A stretch of 64,000 nucleotides of DNA. Source: Tateyamaria sp947503385. GTDB taxonomy: Bacteria; Pseudomonadota; Alphaproteobacteria; Rhodobacterales; Rhodobacteraceae. Below the pieces are notes generated by a model, which was given only the letters and a program-made list of their open reading frames with translations, ran no database searches and had not been told where the DNA came from. Shown here piece by piece: positions 25,157 to 34,736 of the stretch. Every line of letters starts with the position of its first letter. Position 1 is the stretch's first letter. The DNA lies in assembly GCF_051195235.1 (NCBI RefSeq), contig NZ_JBNFZM010000006.1:186001-250000 (forward strand). Reading direction: 5' to 3'. A program made the translations under genes and the position numbers.

Positions 25157-25462
25157 CTAGCCCGGCTGGATCAGCCGGGTTCCGTCCGCGAACACCTGTT
25201 TCCAAGGGATGATGGCGTAGGATTTGCGCAAGCCGGTGGGCCAGAACGGATCCTGCCTTACAAGCTGTTCCGCCTCGTTGGCGGTGGCGGTTGTGACAAT
25301 CCACAGCCCGTCGCGCCCACCGCCTGTCGGATCGGACAGGGGCCCCGCCGCCCTGATCCGGTCGGCATGTGTTTCGAGAAAGCGCAAGTGGTCGGCCATA
25401 TGTGTTGTGCGGATGTCAGGATCAGCGTCTGTGGCGTCTTCGAACAGGATGATAAATGTCAT
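25157..25462 (-). CDS. YciI-like protein
   Basis: This 101-residue ferredoxin-like alpha/beta protein starts at the ATG 25462 (MTFIILFEDA). The family histidine/aspartate pair is visible in TTHMADHLRFLETH and GPLSDPTGGGRDGLWIV, and PFWPTGL resembles the usual PF...G segment near the C-terminus. Function is unknown in most members; some are dehydrohalogenases. It is divergent from the LysR gene at 25550, the likely regulator, and converges with fabA four bases away. Confidence 0.85.
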   Translation of the reverse strand: MTFIILFEDATDADPDIRTTHMADHLRFLETHADRIRAAGPLSDPTGGGRDGLWIVTTATANEAEQLVRQDPFWPTGLRKSYAIIPWKQVFADGTRLIQPG

Positions 25463-25549
25463 GATGGTCTCCGGGGGGGTGATCCCGCGCAGGATGCCAC
25501 AACAATCTTGCGGATTGAGTGGCCGTTTTTGACGCCCTACACTGCAAAA

Positions 25550-26449
25550 ATGCAGAACCATGACTGGAACGATCTGAAATATCTATTGGCGCTTTACCGG
25601 ACAGGCACGCTGCGCGCCGCGGCGCGTTCGGTGGGTGTCAGCGACACCACGGTGTCGCGCCGGATCACTGTGCTGGAGCGGGCCGTCGGCGCGTCGCTGT
25701 TCCTGCGCAGCGCCACAGGCCGGTTTGAGCCGACAGATGCCGCGCGCGGGGCAATTGCGCACGCGGAGGCCATCGAAGTGCAGAACACGCTGATCCGCGA
25801 AACCTTGGGGCGGGCTGCGCACGCCGTGACCGGCACAGTGCGGATCAGCGCCGTGCCGATTGTCGTCAACCGGATGCTTGTGCCCGCCCTTGGCCTGTTG
25901 GCCGCACGGCATCCCGACCTGTGCGTCGAACTGGTGCCCACGTCAGACAATCTGGATCTGTCCCGCCGTGAGGCGGATCTGGCCGTGCGATTTGCGCGCC
26001 CCGCCTCGGGCGGGTTGCGGACCAAGGCGCAAAAGCTGGGTGCGTTATCCTTTGACATCTTTGTGCCCAATGCCGCGACCGGGGATCAGGCCGCGCAATT
26101 GCGCTGGATCACCTATGATGATGCGCACGCAGATTTGCCGCAGGCGCGCTGGCTTGATGCAGCAGCGCGCGGCGGTGGCCGGGCCGCGGGACTTCGGGTT
26201 GCGGATGCCGAAACCGCGATGGAAGCGGTGGCGCACGGGCTGGGCAAGACGCTGCTGCCAACCCGCATCGCGCGGTCCGATCCACGCCTGCGCTGTGCGC
26301 CGGGGGCGGCAGGGGCGGCGCTGCCCGTCCGGGACATATGGCTCTTGTCCCATGTGGATCAGACGGCGCGCGCCTCTGTCATGGCAGCAAAGGAATGGCT
26401 TGTGGATCTGGATTGGGACGTGGATGAACGCGCGACCACGCAGCCCTGA
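25550..26449 (+). CDS. LysR-family transcriptional regulator
   Basis: This 299-residue protein has the N-terminal winged HTH (NDLKYLLALYRTGTLRAAAR, VGVSDTTVSRRITVLERAVG, LFLRSATGRFEPTDAARG). A periplasmic-binding-like effector domain follows (GTVRISAVPIVVNRMLVPAL, ADLAVRFARP). Such regulators usually control the divergent neighbour, here the YciI gene 87 bases away. The pair sits within the fabA-fabB region and is probably not part of fatty acid synthesis. Confidence 0.92.
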   Translation: MQNHDWNDLKYLLALYRTGTLRAAARSVGVSDTTVSRRITVLERAVGASLFLRSATGRFEPTDAARGAIAHAEAIEVQNTLIRETLGRAAHAVTGTVRISAVPIVVNRMLVPALGLLAARHPDLCVELVPTSDNLDLSRREADLAVRFARPASGGLRTKAQKLGALSFDIFVPNAATGDQAAQLRWITYDDAHADLPQARWLDAAARGGGRAAGLRVADAETAMEAVAHGLGKTLLPTRIARSDPRLRCAPGAAGAALPVRDIWLLSHVDQTARASVMAAKEWLVDLDWDVDERATTQP

Positions 26450-26634
26450 GCCAACCCGGGCAAAGACGAACGCCACCGCCGCCAAAGTGCCGATCACGTT
26501 GTTGATACCGCGCCGCCACAGGGCACAAGCGGGGTCAACATAGCCGCTTGCACCGCACCGCCGCACCGTCCTACATAGCGCTGACCCAATGTTAGGAGTG
26601 CGCACATGCGATGCGTCAAACCGGAGGTTTGCAC

Positions 26635-27864
26635 ATGAAACGTGTCGTGGTGACGGGCCTTGGCATCGTCTCTTCCATCGGAAACACCGTGGACGAGGTT
26701 CTGGCCTCTTTGAAGGCTGGCCGGTCCGGGATCGAAGCCAGCCCCGAGATGGCTGAACACGGATTTCGCAGCCAGATCGCCGGGACCATCGACCTTGATG
26801 TGGCGGCGCTTGTGGACAAGCGCACGTTGCGGTTCATGGGCCCCGGCGCGGCTTATGCCCATATCGCGATGGGGCAGGCCATTGCCGACGCGGGCCTGAC
26901 CGAAGACGATATCGTGAACCCGCGCACCGGCCTTGTCGCGGGATCCGGCGGGCCGTCCACCTCGGCCATGCTGAGCGCGCATCAGACCGTGCTCAAGACC
27001 GGGGCCACCAAACGGATCGGCCCGTTTGCGGTGCCCAAATGCATGTCTTCGACCATCAGCGCGAACCTTGCCACGTCCTACAAGATCAAGGGGATCAACT
27101 ATTCGATCACCTCCGCCTGTTCGACATCCCTGCACTGCATCGGCAACGCGGCCGAGCAGATCATGCTGGGCAAACAGGATGTCATGTTCGCCGGTGGGGC
27201 CGAAGAACTGGACTGGACCCTGTCCTGCCTCTTTGACGCGATGGGCGCGATGTCGTCGAAATATAATGACACACCGGAAAAAGCGTCCCGTGCGTTTGAC
27301 GCGGACCGGGACGGTTTCGTGATCTCGGGCGGGGGCGGGATGCTGGTGCTCGAAGAGCTGGAACACGCGCGCGCCCGGGGTGCCAAGATTTACGCCGAAG
27401 TGACAGGCTATGCCGCGACGTCTGATGGCCACGACATGGTGGCCCCCTCTGGCGAAGGCGCGGAACTGGCGATGAAGCTGGCGCTGGACACGCTGCCCGA
27501 AGGGCGCGAGGTGGGTTACATCAATGCGCACGGCACCTCGACCCCGGCAGGCGACGCACCCGAGATGGAGGCGGTCCGCCGCGCCTTTGAAGGCCGCACA
27601 CAGCCGGTGGTGAGTTCAACCAAATCAATGACAGGCCATGCGCAAGGCGCGGCTGGCGCGCTTGAGGCCGTGTTCTGTCTGCTGATGCTGGAGCATGACT
27701 TTATCACGCCGTCGATCAACGTGGACAATCTGGATCCTGCGTTCAACGCAGGCGAGGTGGCCACGGCGCTGGTCGAAAATGCGGGTCTGGACAGTGTGAT
27801 GACCAACTCCTTTGGCTTTGGCGGCACCAACGGATCAATGATCCTTTCGAAATTTCACGGGTAA
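26635..27864 (+). CDS. fabB: 3-oxoacyl-ACP synthase I
   Basis: FabB condenses acyl-ACP with malonyl-ACP and is needed to elongate the cis-unsaturated intermediate from FabA. The 409-residue protein has the active-site cysteine in TSACSTSLHC and the two histidines in NAHGTSTPAGD and SMTGHAQGAAG. It starts at the ATG 26635, behind GGAGG; an earlier ATG at 26611 lacks a proper site. The next gene fabI starts 11 bases after the stop, so they form an operon. Confidence 0.97.
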   Translation: MKRVVVTGLGIVSSIGNTVDEVLASLKAGRSGIEASPEMAEHGFRSQIAGTIDLDVAALVDKRTLRFMGPGAAYAHIAMGQAIADAGLTEDDIVNPRTGLVAGSGGPSTSAMLSAHQTVLKTGATKRIGPFAVPKCMSSTISANLATSYKIKGINYSITSACSTSLHCIGNAAEQIMLGKQDVMFAGGAEELDWTLSCLFDAMGAMSSKYNDTPEKASRAFDADRDGFVISGGGGMLVLEELEHARARGAKIYAEVTGYAATSDGHDMVAPSGEGAELAMKLALDTLPEGREVGYINAHGTSTPAGDAPEMEAVRRAFEGRTQPVVSSTKSMTGHAQGAAGALEAVFCLLMLEHDFITPSINVDNLDPAFNAGEVATALVENAGLDSVMTNSFGFGGTNGSMILSKFHG

Positions 27865-27875
27865 GAGTTTTTTGA

Positions 27876-28667
27876 ATGTCTGATGTGCTCAAGGGAAAAC
27901 GCGGCCTCGTCATGGGTGTGGCCAATGACCGTTCCATCGCGTGGGGCATTGCCAAGGCTATGCACGAGGCGGGGGCCGAGCTTGCCTTTTCCTATCAGGG
28001 AGAAGCGTTTGGCAAGCGCGTTGAACCGCTTGCAGCAAGTGTCGGGTCCGATTTTCTGGTCGATATGGACGTGACGGACGACGCGTCACTGGACGCCGGG
28101 TTCGCCGCGCTGGCCGAACGTTGGGACACAATCGACTTTCTGGTGCACGCCATCGCGTTTTCGGACAAGTCCGAGTTGACGGGTCGGTTTTTGAACACGA
28201 GCCGCGCGAACTTTAAGAATTCAATGGATATCTCGGTCTATTCGTTCATCGAATGCGCGCGGCGCGCGCACCCGATGATGATCGAAAAGGGCGGCACGCT
28301 TTTGACCATGACCTATCAGGGGTCGAACCGGGTGGTGCCCAGCTACAATGTCATGGGCGTGGCCAAGGCGGCGCTGGAATCCGCCACGCGCTATCTGGCA
28401 AACGATCTGGGCCCCGAGGGTATTCGCGTGAACGCAATTTCGCCCGGCCCGATGAAGACATTGGCAGGAGCGGCCATCGGCGGCGCGCGCAAGACCTATA
28501 AGCACACCGAACAGAACGCCCCGTTGCGGGCCAACGCGACACTGGAGGCCGTGGGGGGCACAGCGGTTTACCTGTGTTCCGAAGCGGGGGCCTGCACAAC
28601 CGGAGAGGTGATCCGGGTCGATGGCGGGTTCCACACTCTTGGGATGCCCCAACCCGACCACCTCTGA
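27876..28667 (+). CDS. fabI: Enoyl-ACP reductase (NADH)
   Basis: FabI reduces trans-2-enoyl-ACP in the last step of each fatty acid cycle. The 263-residue SDR-type enzyme has the FabI form of the NAD loop, GVANDRSIAWGIAKAMHEAG. The catalytic Tyr and Lys lie in PSYNVMGVAKAALESA, and the C-terminus has the usual GEVIRVDGGFHTLGM. It is cotranscribed with fabB. Confidence 0.96.
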   Translation: MSDVLKGKRGLVMGVANDRSIAWGIAKAMHEAGAELAFSYQGEAFGKRVEPLAASVGSDFLVDMDVTDDASLDAGFAALAERWDTIDFLVHAIAFSDKSELTGRFLNTSRANFKNSMDISVYSFIECARRAHPMMIEKGGTLLTMTYQGSNRVVPSYNVMGVAKAALESATRYLANDLGPEGIRVNAISPGPMKTLAGAAIGGARKTYKHTEQNAPLRANATLEAVGGTAVYLCSEAGACTTGEVIRVDGGFHTLGMPQPDHL

Positions 28668-28800
28668 GCGGTCGCGGTATCGGTTTCCGACGGGCATTCG
28701 AGGCGAACGGCGGGGCATCTGCCCGCGAAATCCGCTTCTCTGCTCCCTCTTTCCGCGCGGGCCGTGGCGTGCCACTGTGGCCGGGCAAAGGAACTGCCCC

Positions 28801-29487
28801 ATGCCAATCACAACCTGCATTTTTGACGCCTATGGCACCCTCTTTGACGTGGCCGCCGCCGCACGGCAGGCGGCCAGTGAGCCGTCCTTTGCCCCGCTGG
28901 CCGATGACTGGCCCATCCTCGCCGAACAATGGCGGTTGAAACAGCTGCAATACACGTGGTTGCGCGCCATCACCGGCGCCCACACCGATTTTTGGGAGGT
29001 CACCCAAGACGGGCTCGACTGGGCGTTGGAAAAGACGGGCCATGCCGGTGATGCGGCCCTGCGCACGCGTCTGCTGGCCCTTTACTGGGAGCTGGAGGCT
29101 TACCCCGAGGTGCCTGCGATGCTGGGCACGCTCAAGGACGCCGGGCTGAACACTGCGATCCTGTCCAACGGGTCGCCGGACATGCTCGCCGGTGCGGTCC
29201 AGTCGGCACAGATCGGGGATATGCTGGACGATTGTCTGTCCGTGCAGTCGGTTGGCATCTTCAAGCCGGACGCGCGGGTCTATGACCTTGTCGGCCAGCG
29301 GTTTGACGTCGCAAAGGACCAAGTTCTGTTTGTGTCTTCCAACGGCTGGGATGCCGCGGGTGCCGCAGGCTATGGGTTTGTCACGGCATGGGTGAACCGC
29401 GCGGGCGAGCCGGTGGACCGGCTGCCGTGGACGCCGCAACATGTGCTGACAGACCTGACCGGCATTCCGGCGCTGGCGGGCCTCTGA
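28801..29487 (+). CDS. Haloacid dehalogenase, type II
   Basis: This 228-residue HAD-superfamily protein has the nucleophile in IFDAYGTLFD (Asp9), the SNGSPDML motif, the lysine in VGIFKPDARVYD and the acidic site replaced by the dehalogenase-type SSNGWDAAGA. This matches (S)-2-haloacid dehalogenases, which hydrolyse short 2-haloalkanoic acids to 2-hydroxy acids. Halogenated acids occur in the sea, but the real substrate is not shown. The stop overlaps the next start (TGATG). Confidence 0.9.
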   Translation: MPITTCIFDAYGTLFDVAAAARQAASEPSFAPLADDWPILAEQWRLKQLQYTWLRAITGAHTDFWEVTQDGLDWALEKTGHAGDAALRTRLLALYWELEAYPEVPAMLGTLKDAGLNTAILSNGSPDMLAGAVQSAQIGDMLDDCLSVQSVGIFKPDARVYDLVGQRFDVAKDQVLFVSSNGWDAAGAAGYGFVTAWVNRAGEPVDRLPWTPQHVLTDLTGIPALAGL

Positions 29488-30305
29488 TGGCGACGTTTAC
29501 CACATCGGATGGGCTGAACCTGCACTACACCGATGAGGGTGCGGGCTTGCCGCTTTTGTGCCTTGCCGGTCTCACTCGGACCGGGGGGGATTTCGACTAT
29601 GCCCGCCCGCACCTGCCGCCCTGCCGTGTCATCACGCTCGACTACCGTGGACGTGGACAGTCGGACTGGGATCCGGACTGGCGCAACTACACCCTGCCCG
29701 TCGAAATCCGCGACGTGATGGAATTGATGGACCATCTGGGCCTGCCACGGGTGGCCATCCTCGGCACCTCGCGCGGGGGGCTCAATGCGATGGGGCTGGC
29801 CGCCACTGCCCCGGACCGGCTGATCGGTGCGGCCCTGAACGACATCGGACCGGAACTGGAATCTGCAGGGATGGCCGCGGTCATGGACTATCTGGGCAAG
29901 CCCCCCCTGCTGGGCACCCACGCCGCCATGGCCGCTGCCATGGCCGTCTCCTTGCCCGGCTTTGCCAACGTGCCACCCGAGCGGTGGATGGCAGAGGCGC
30001 AACTGCACTACCGCCAGACCGATGCGGGCCTCGAGATCACCTATGATCCGCATCTGCGTGACGCGATCGAAGCAGGTGGCGATGTGCCGGACCTGTGGCC
30101 CTTTTTCGACGCGCTGGCGGGCAAGCCCACCTGCCTGATCCGGGGCGCCGGGTCGAACCTGCTGAGTGCCGAGACCGCGCAAAGGATGCAGGATCGCCAC
30201 CCCGGCATGATCCACGCAGAGGTGCCGGACCGGGGCCACGTGCCGTTTCTGGATGAACCCGAAGCGGTGGCGGCGCTGGCCACCTGGATGGAGCAACTGG
30301 CATGA
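29487..30305 (+). CDS. Alpha/beta hydrolase
   Basis: This 272-residue cytoplasmic hydrolase has the nucleophile elbow GTSRGG (Ser95), the oxyanion-hole region CLAGLTRTGGDFD and the C-terminal histidine in DRGHVPFLDEPEAV. The start is the ATG 29487 overlapping the dehalogenase stop. Substrate unknown; homologues are called esterases or lactonases. It is translationally coupled on both sides (next gene ATGA overlap). Confidence 0.9.
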   Translation: MATFTTSDGLNLHYTDEGAGLPLLCLAGLTRTGGDFDYARPHLPPCRVITLDYRGRGQSDWDPDWRNYTLPVEIRDVMELMDHLGLPRVAILGTSRGGLNAMGLAATAPDRLIGAALNDIGPELESAGMAAVMDYLGKPPLLGTHAAMAAAMAVSLPGFANVPPERWMAEAQLHYRQTDAGLEITYDPHLRDAIEAGGDVPDLWPFFDALAGKPTCLIRGAGSNLLSAETAQRMQDRHPGMIHAEVPDRGHVPFLDEPEAVAALATWMEQLA

Positions 30306-31273
30306 ATATCGACATGATCCGCGCCGCGGCTGCGCGGCTTGACGGGCACGCACGGCGCACGCCGATGCTGTCCTCTCCGTTTCTGGACGAAATCGCGGGG
30401 CGGCGCGTCTGGATCAAGCCGGAATGCCTGCAACGCACCGGCAGCTTCAAGTTTCGCGGCGCGTGGTCGGCCTTGTCGGCATTGGACCCCGACGTGCGGG
30501 CGCGGGGCGTCATCGCATTTTCCAGCGGCAACCACGCGCAGGGCGTGGCACATGCGGCCACGCTGCACGGTGTGCCGTCGGTGATCGTGATGCCCAGCGA
30601 CGCGCCCGCGCTCAAGATTGAGAACACGCGCGCGCTGGGTGGCGAAGTGCTGCTATATGACCGCGACGGGCAAAGCCGCGAAGAGATCGGCAAGGCGCTG
30701 GCCGAAGAGCGTGGGCTGACGCTGATCAAACCCTATGACGAGCCGCAGGTGATTGCAGGCCAAGGTACAACGGGCCTCGAAATTGCCGCGCAGGCCGCAG
30801 AGATCGGTGTGTCCGAGGCCGACGTGCTGGTGTGTTGCGGTGGCGGCGGGCTGACCGCGGGCATCGCGCTGGCGCTGAACGCAGACGCACCGGGTCTGCG
30901 CGTGCGACCCGTAGAGCCGGAGGGGTTCGACGATGTGGCGCGCTCGCTCCGATCCGGCGAGATCGAGCGCAACGCCGCGACCTCCGGCAACATCTGTGAC
31001 GCGATCCTGACGCCCTGTCCGGGCGACATCACCTTTCCGATCATTCAGGCGCATTGTGGCCCGGGTCTGGCGGTGAGTGAGGAGGAGGCGATGATGGCGG
31101 TGGCACAGGCGTTCCTGCGGCTCAAGGTCGTGGCAGAGCCCGGTGGCGCCGTCGCCCTTGCTGCCGCTTTGTGTCGGCAGGACGCCCTAGACGGGGCGGA
31201 TGTCATCGTCACCATTTCGGGGGGCAATGTCGATCCGACCCTGTTTCAACGCGCATTGGACACGCTCACATGA
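30302..31273 (+). CDS. Threonine/serine dehydratase (PLP fold type II)
   Basis: This 323-residue enzyme has the PLP lysine in GSFKFRGAW (Lys50), SSGNHAQGVA for substrate binding and the phosphate loop CCGGGGLTAG. It lacks the C-terminal ACT-like regulatory domains of biosynthetic IlvA, so it is a catabolic threonine ammonia-lyase or serine racemase-like enzyme. The ATG overlaps the preceding stop by four bases, and its own stop overlaps the next start. Confidence 0.92.
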   Translation: MNIDMIRAAAARLDGHARRTPMLSSPFLDEIAGRRVWIKPECLQRTGSFKFRGAWSALSALDPDVRARGVIAFSSGNHAQGVAHAATLHGVPSVIVMPSDAPALKIENTRALGGEVLLYDRDGQSREEIGKALAEERGLTLIKPYDEPQVIAGQGTTGLEIAAQAAEIGVSEADVLVCCGGGGLTAGIALALNADAPGLRVRPVEPEGFDDVARSLRSGEIERNAATSGNICDAILTPCPGDITFPIIQAHCGPGLAVSEEEAMMAVAQAFLRLKVVAEPGGAVALAAALCRQDALDGADVIVTISGGNVDPTLFQRALDTLT

Positions 31274-32463
31274 CCGAATTCACCATCGCCTCTTTTAACG
31301 TCAAAAATCTGATTGGTGCGGATCAGGAATATTACCGGTTTCAAAGTTACACGCCCGAGGAATACGCGTGGAAGGTAGACTGGCTGGCCGAACAGATGCA
31401 GGCGATGAATGCCGACATCGTCTGTTTTCAGGAGATTTTCGAGGAAAGCGCGCTGCGCGACGTGATTGTCGAGGCGGACCGGCAAGGGACATTGGGCAAC
31501 GACGCCCACCTGCCGGATGCGTCCAAACGGTATCGCCGCAAGGCGATCTTCAACAAGCTCGAATATCATCCCTATACGGGCGCGGCGTTGGCGGTTGCAC
31601 CCAACCTGAATGACACGGGCGAAGCCGGACGGCGACGCCCCGGCGTCGCGATCCTGTCACGGTTCGGTTTTGTCTATGAGCCAGAGGTGATCCAGCACCT
31701 GTCGGAGCCGGTCGAGATTGACTTTGGCCCCATGGGTGCCACCGGCGGGGGGCGTTTCACCCTGACCCGGCTGAGCCGCCCTATCCTGAAGGTGCGGGTG
31801 CCCGTCGGCGATCAGGTCGTGACCGTATTCACCTGCCACCTGAAGTCGAAACTGGGCGAATTCCTGCGCCCCGACGGCGCTGCCTTTGCGCCGGAGGCGG
31901 ACCTGACCGCCTATGATCCGGTTGCACGTGCCTTGGGCAGTGTGCGCGCCTCATTGCGGCGGATGGCAGAGGCGTGGGTGTTGCGCCGCGCCGTCGTGGC
32001 AGAGATCGAGGCCGGGCATCCGGTGCTGGTGACGGGCGACTTCAATGATGGGGCCAACGCAGTCAGTTCGGAAATCATCAGCGGCGAACACCCGTTCAAA
32101 AACTACGCGTGGATGCTGCGCCATGATGCCGAGACACCCCGCGACCGGTATTCCGAGGCCGAGGACACGGATATCCGCGAAGCCATGGATTCGGTGCGCC
32201 TGCATTCGGCGGAAGCGCAATTCGTGCGCAAATCAAGCCGCGATATGATCTATACGGCGGCGTTTGGTGGTGTGTATGAGAGCATTGATCAGATTTACAT
32301 GTCGCGTCACTTTATCGAGGGCAGTCCGGACAATATTGGACGGATGGAGTATTTCAGCGTGCTGAACGACCACCTGACCGACGGCAGCCACCCGGAGGCC
32401 CCGTACAACAAGCTCGCATCGGATCACGGCCAGATCATCGCGCATATGCGTCTGCGCACGTGA
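31270..32463 (+). CDS. Endonuclease/exonuclease/phosphatase family protein
   Basis: This 397-residue protein has the EEP fold motifs: IASFNVKNLIG at the start, ADIVCFQEIFEE (metal-binding Glu), VFTCHLKSKLGEF, TGDFNDGANA (Asn/Asp pair) and a C-terminal NDHLTDGSHPEAP with KLASDHGQIIAHM (catalytic Asp-His). No signal peptide is seen. The substrate may be nucleic acid, nucleotide or phospholipid. The start overlaps the dehydratase stop (ATGA). It ends the four-gene coupled run from 28801. Confidence 0.88.
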   Translation: MTEFTIASFNVKNLIGADQEYYRFQSYTPEEYAWKVDWLAEQMQAMNADIVCFQEIFEESALRDVIVEADRQGTLGNDAHLPDASKRYRRKAIFNKLEYHPYTGAALAVAPNLNDTGEAGRRRPGVAILSRFGFVYEPEVIQHLSEPVEIDFGPMGATGGGRFTLTRLSRPILKVRVPVGDQVVTVFTCHLKSKLGEFLRPDGAAFAPEADLTAYDPVARALGSVRASLRRMAEAWVLRRAVVAEIEAGHPVLVTGDFNDGANAVSSEIISGEHPFKNYAWMLRHDAETPRDRYSEAEDTDIREAMDSVRLHSAEAQFVRKSSRDMIYTAAFGGVYESIDQIYMSRHFIEGSPDNIGRMEYFSVLNDHLTDGSHPEAPYNKLASDHGQIIAHMRLRT

Positions 32464-32495
32464 TCTGATTGAGGGCTGCGCCCACGACAGTCTTT

Positions 32496-32556
32496 GGGGG
32501 GGCTCTGCCCCCGGCGCTGTCGCGCCTCCCCCGTGGTATTTTTGGTCAGAAGAAAC
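32496..32556 (+). repeat. GC-rich intergenic repeat, copy 4 (type B)
   Basis: GGGGGGCTCTGCCCCC hairpin, a second stem GGCGCTGTCGCGCC, then TCCCCCGTGGTATTTTTGG and TCAGAAGAAACG. It lies between the EEP gene and pcaD, oriented like both genes. Confidence 0.8.
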
Positions 32557-32621
32557 GCAGGCCCGTCTTGCAAGTCGCGGTGCCGATACGTCAGATGGGC
32601 GCAGGTCTCGGGAGAACGCAC

Positions 32622-33410
32622 ATGCATATGGTCGATCTGGGCGATGTCGCCCTGCATTACAGGATTGATGGGCCCGAAAACGGCGCGCCCGTGGTCTTTG
32701 CCAACTCGCTTGGGACGGATATGCGGTTGTGGGATCCGATCCTGCCGTTGCTGCCCGCGGGACTGCGTATTCTGCGTTATGACAAGCGGGGGCACGGGCT
32801 GTCATCGTGCCCTGAGGCGCCCTTTGGCATGGGTTCGCTGGTGAGCGATGCCGAACGGTTGATGGATCACCTTGGGTTTCGCGATGCACTGTTTGTGGGG
32901 CTGTCGATTGGCGGATTGATTGCGCAGGGGTTGGCCGTGAAGCGTTTGGATCTGATGCGGGCCATGGTGTTGTCGAACACCGGCGCAAAGATCGGCACAG
33001 CGGCGATGTGGGGCGACCGGATTGCCGCAGTGGACGCGGGCGGGATCGAGGCACTGGCCGATGCCACCATGGACCGTTGGTTTTCCAAGGCATTTCTTGC
33101 GACGCCAGAGCTTGCGTTGTGGCGCAACATGCTGACGCGGCAACCGGATGCGGGCTATGCCGGGTGTTCGGCGGCCATTTCGGGTACGGATTTCTACACA
33201 ACTACGGCGACCTTGCGATTGCCAACGCTGGGCATTGCCGGGTCGGAGGATGGTGCGACCCCGCCCGATCTTGTACGCGAGACGGTGGATCTGGTGCCGG
33301 GCAGCCAGTTTGCGCTGATCCGAAAGGCGGGGCACCTGCCCTGCGTGGAGCGGCCTGCGGAATACGCAAAGCTGCTGACAGAGTTCATCACACAGACGGG
33401 GCATCTGTAA
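32622..33410 (+). CDS. pcaD: 3-oxoadipate enol-lactonase
   Basis: PcaD hydrolyses 3-oxoadipate enol-lactone to 3-oxoadipate in the protocatechuate branch of the beta-ketoadipate pathway. The 262-residue alpha/beta hydrolase has FANSLGTDMRLWDPI, RYDKRGHGLS, the nucleophile in GLSIGGLIAQGLA (Ser95) and the histidine in RKAGHLPCVERP. GGGAG lies upstream of the ATG 32622. It precedes pcaB by three bases, which supports the specific call. pcaC, pcaG, pcaH and the regulator are not in the window. Confidence 0.92.
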   Translation: MHMVDLGDVALHYRIDGPENGAPVVFANSLGTDMRLWDPILPLLPAGLRILRYDKRGHGLSSCPEAPFGMGSLVSDAERLMDHLGFRDALFVGLSIGGLIAQGLAVKRLDLMRAMVLSNTGAKIGTAAMWGDRIAAVDAGGIEALADATMDRWFSKAFLATPELALWRNMLTRQPDAGYAGCSAAISGTDFYTTTATLRLPTLGIAGSEDGATPPDLVRETVDLVPGSQFALIRKAGHLPCVERPAEYAKLLTEFITQTGHL

Positions 33411-33413
33411 CGC

Positions 33414-34736
33414 ATGGCGGCATCTGTGTTTGCCTCGGCCTTATATGGCGGGCTGTTTCCTGCGGGTGAGGTCGGTCGGCTGTGGTCTGACGCGGCAGAG
33501 GTCCGGGCCATGTTGCTGGTCGAAGGCGCGCTGGCCCGCGCGCAGGGCAACGCGGGTGTGATCCCCGAGATCAGCGGTGCCTTTATTCACCGCTCGGCGA
33601 TGGAGGTGCAGATCGACCCCGCCGGACTGGCTCAAGCGACTGGGCGCAACGGCGTCGCAGTGCCAGCCTTGGTGGCCGCGTTTCGCAAGGCGATGGAGGC
33701 GCCGGACCATGCGCAATACGTGCACTGGGGTGCCACATCGCAGGATATCATCGACACCGGTCTGATGTTGCGTTTGCGCCAAACACTGGCGGTCATGGAG
33801 GACCGGTTGCGATTTGCATTGCGCGCATTGGGGGATGTCGCGGCGCGTCATGCCGATCTGCCAATGGCGGCGCGCACATATGGTCAGGTCGCAACGCCGA
33901 CAAGTTTTGGTGCAGTTGCGGCGCAATGGGGTGCGCCGCTGGCCGATGCAGTCGAGGGGTTGCCGCAGGTGCAGGCGCGTGCGCTTTTTGTATCGCTGAG
34001 CGGCGCGGCGGGCACGTCATCGGCCCTTGGCCCGCAGGCGTCAGAGGTGCGCGCGGCTGTGGCGGAGGCGCTGAAACTGGGCGATCCTGGCCGGAGTTGG
34101 CACACGGATCGCGCTCCGATCCTGCGGATTGCCGCATGGATGGCAGAGGTCGTGGCGGCCTTGGCCGCGATGGGGGCGAGCCAGGTGGCGCTGGCTGCGT
34201 CAGAGGTGGGCGAGTTGCGCCTGCCGGGTGCAGGTGGATCATCGACGATGCCGCAAAAGCAGAACCCGGTTGCGCCGTCTGTGCTGGCCGCCCTGAACCA
34301 CCAGATGGGCGGGTTGATGGCCAGCCTGCAAGCGGCAGGCGCGCATCAGCATCAGCGTGACGGGGCCGCTTGGTTCACCGAATGGATGGTGCTGCCCCAG
34401 ATTGCACTGACCTGCGCCGCTGCGATTGAAACCGCCTGTGCCGTTCTGGACGGGTTACAGCCAGTGTCGGAGCGGATGGCCGAAAATCTTGGCGGCGCCG
34501 GTGTGATCCACGCCGAGGCGCTGAGCTTTGCCCTTGCTGCGTCCATGCCACGTCCAGAGGCGCAGGCCGCGACCAAAGCGCTGGTGGCCGACGCCGTGGC
34601 TGCGGGTCAGCCGTTGGAGGCGGTGGCGCGGACGGCGCATCCGGGCCTGCCGGATGATCTGTTCGATGCGCGTGCCCAGATGGGCGATGCGCCCGCAGCG
34701 GCGCGCGCCTTTGCCGCCCGTGTGGACGGTTTATGA
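33414..34736 (+). CDS. pcaB: 3-carboxy-cis,cis-muconate cycloisomerase
   Basis: PcaB converts 3-carboxy-cis,cis-muconate to 4-carboxymuconolactone. The 440-residue protein belongs to the fumarase/aspartase superfamily: VHWGATSQDIIDTGL and the signature GSSTMPQKQNP with the catalytic serine are intact. The length fits PcaB. It lies between pcaD and an MFS exporter whose start overlaps its stop (ATGA). Confidence 0.93.
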   Translation: MAASVFASALYGGLFPAGEVGRLWSDAAEVRAMLLVEGALARAQGNAGVIPEISGAFIHRSAMEVQIDPAGLAQATGRNGVAVPALVAAFRKAMEAPDHAQYVHWGATSQDIIDTGLMLRLRQTLAVMEDRLRFALRALGDVAARHADLPMAARTYGQVATPTSFGAVAAQWGAPLADAVEGLPQVQARALFVSLSGAAGTSSALGPQASEVRAAVAEALKLGDPGRSWHTDRAPILRIAAWMAEVVAALAAMGASQVALAASEVGELRLPGAGGSSTMPQKQNPVAPSVLAALNHQMGGLMASLQAAGAHQHQRDGAAWFTEWMVLPQIALTCAAAIETACAVLDGLQPVSERMAENLGGAGVIHAEALSFALAASMPRPEAQAATKALVADAVAAGQPLEAVARTAHPGLPDDLFDARAQMGDAPAAARAFAARVDGL

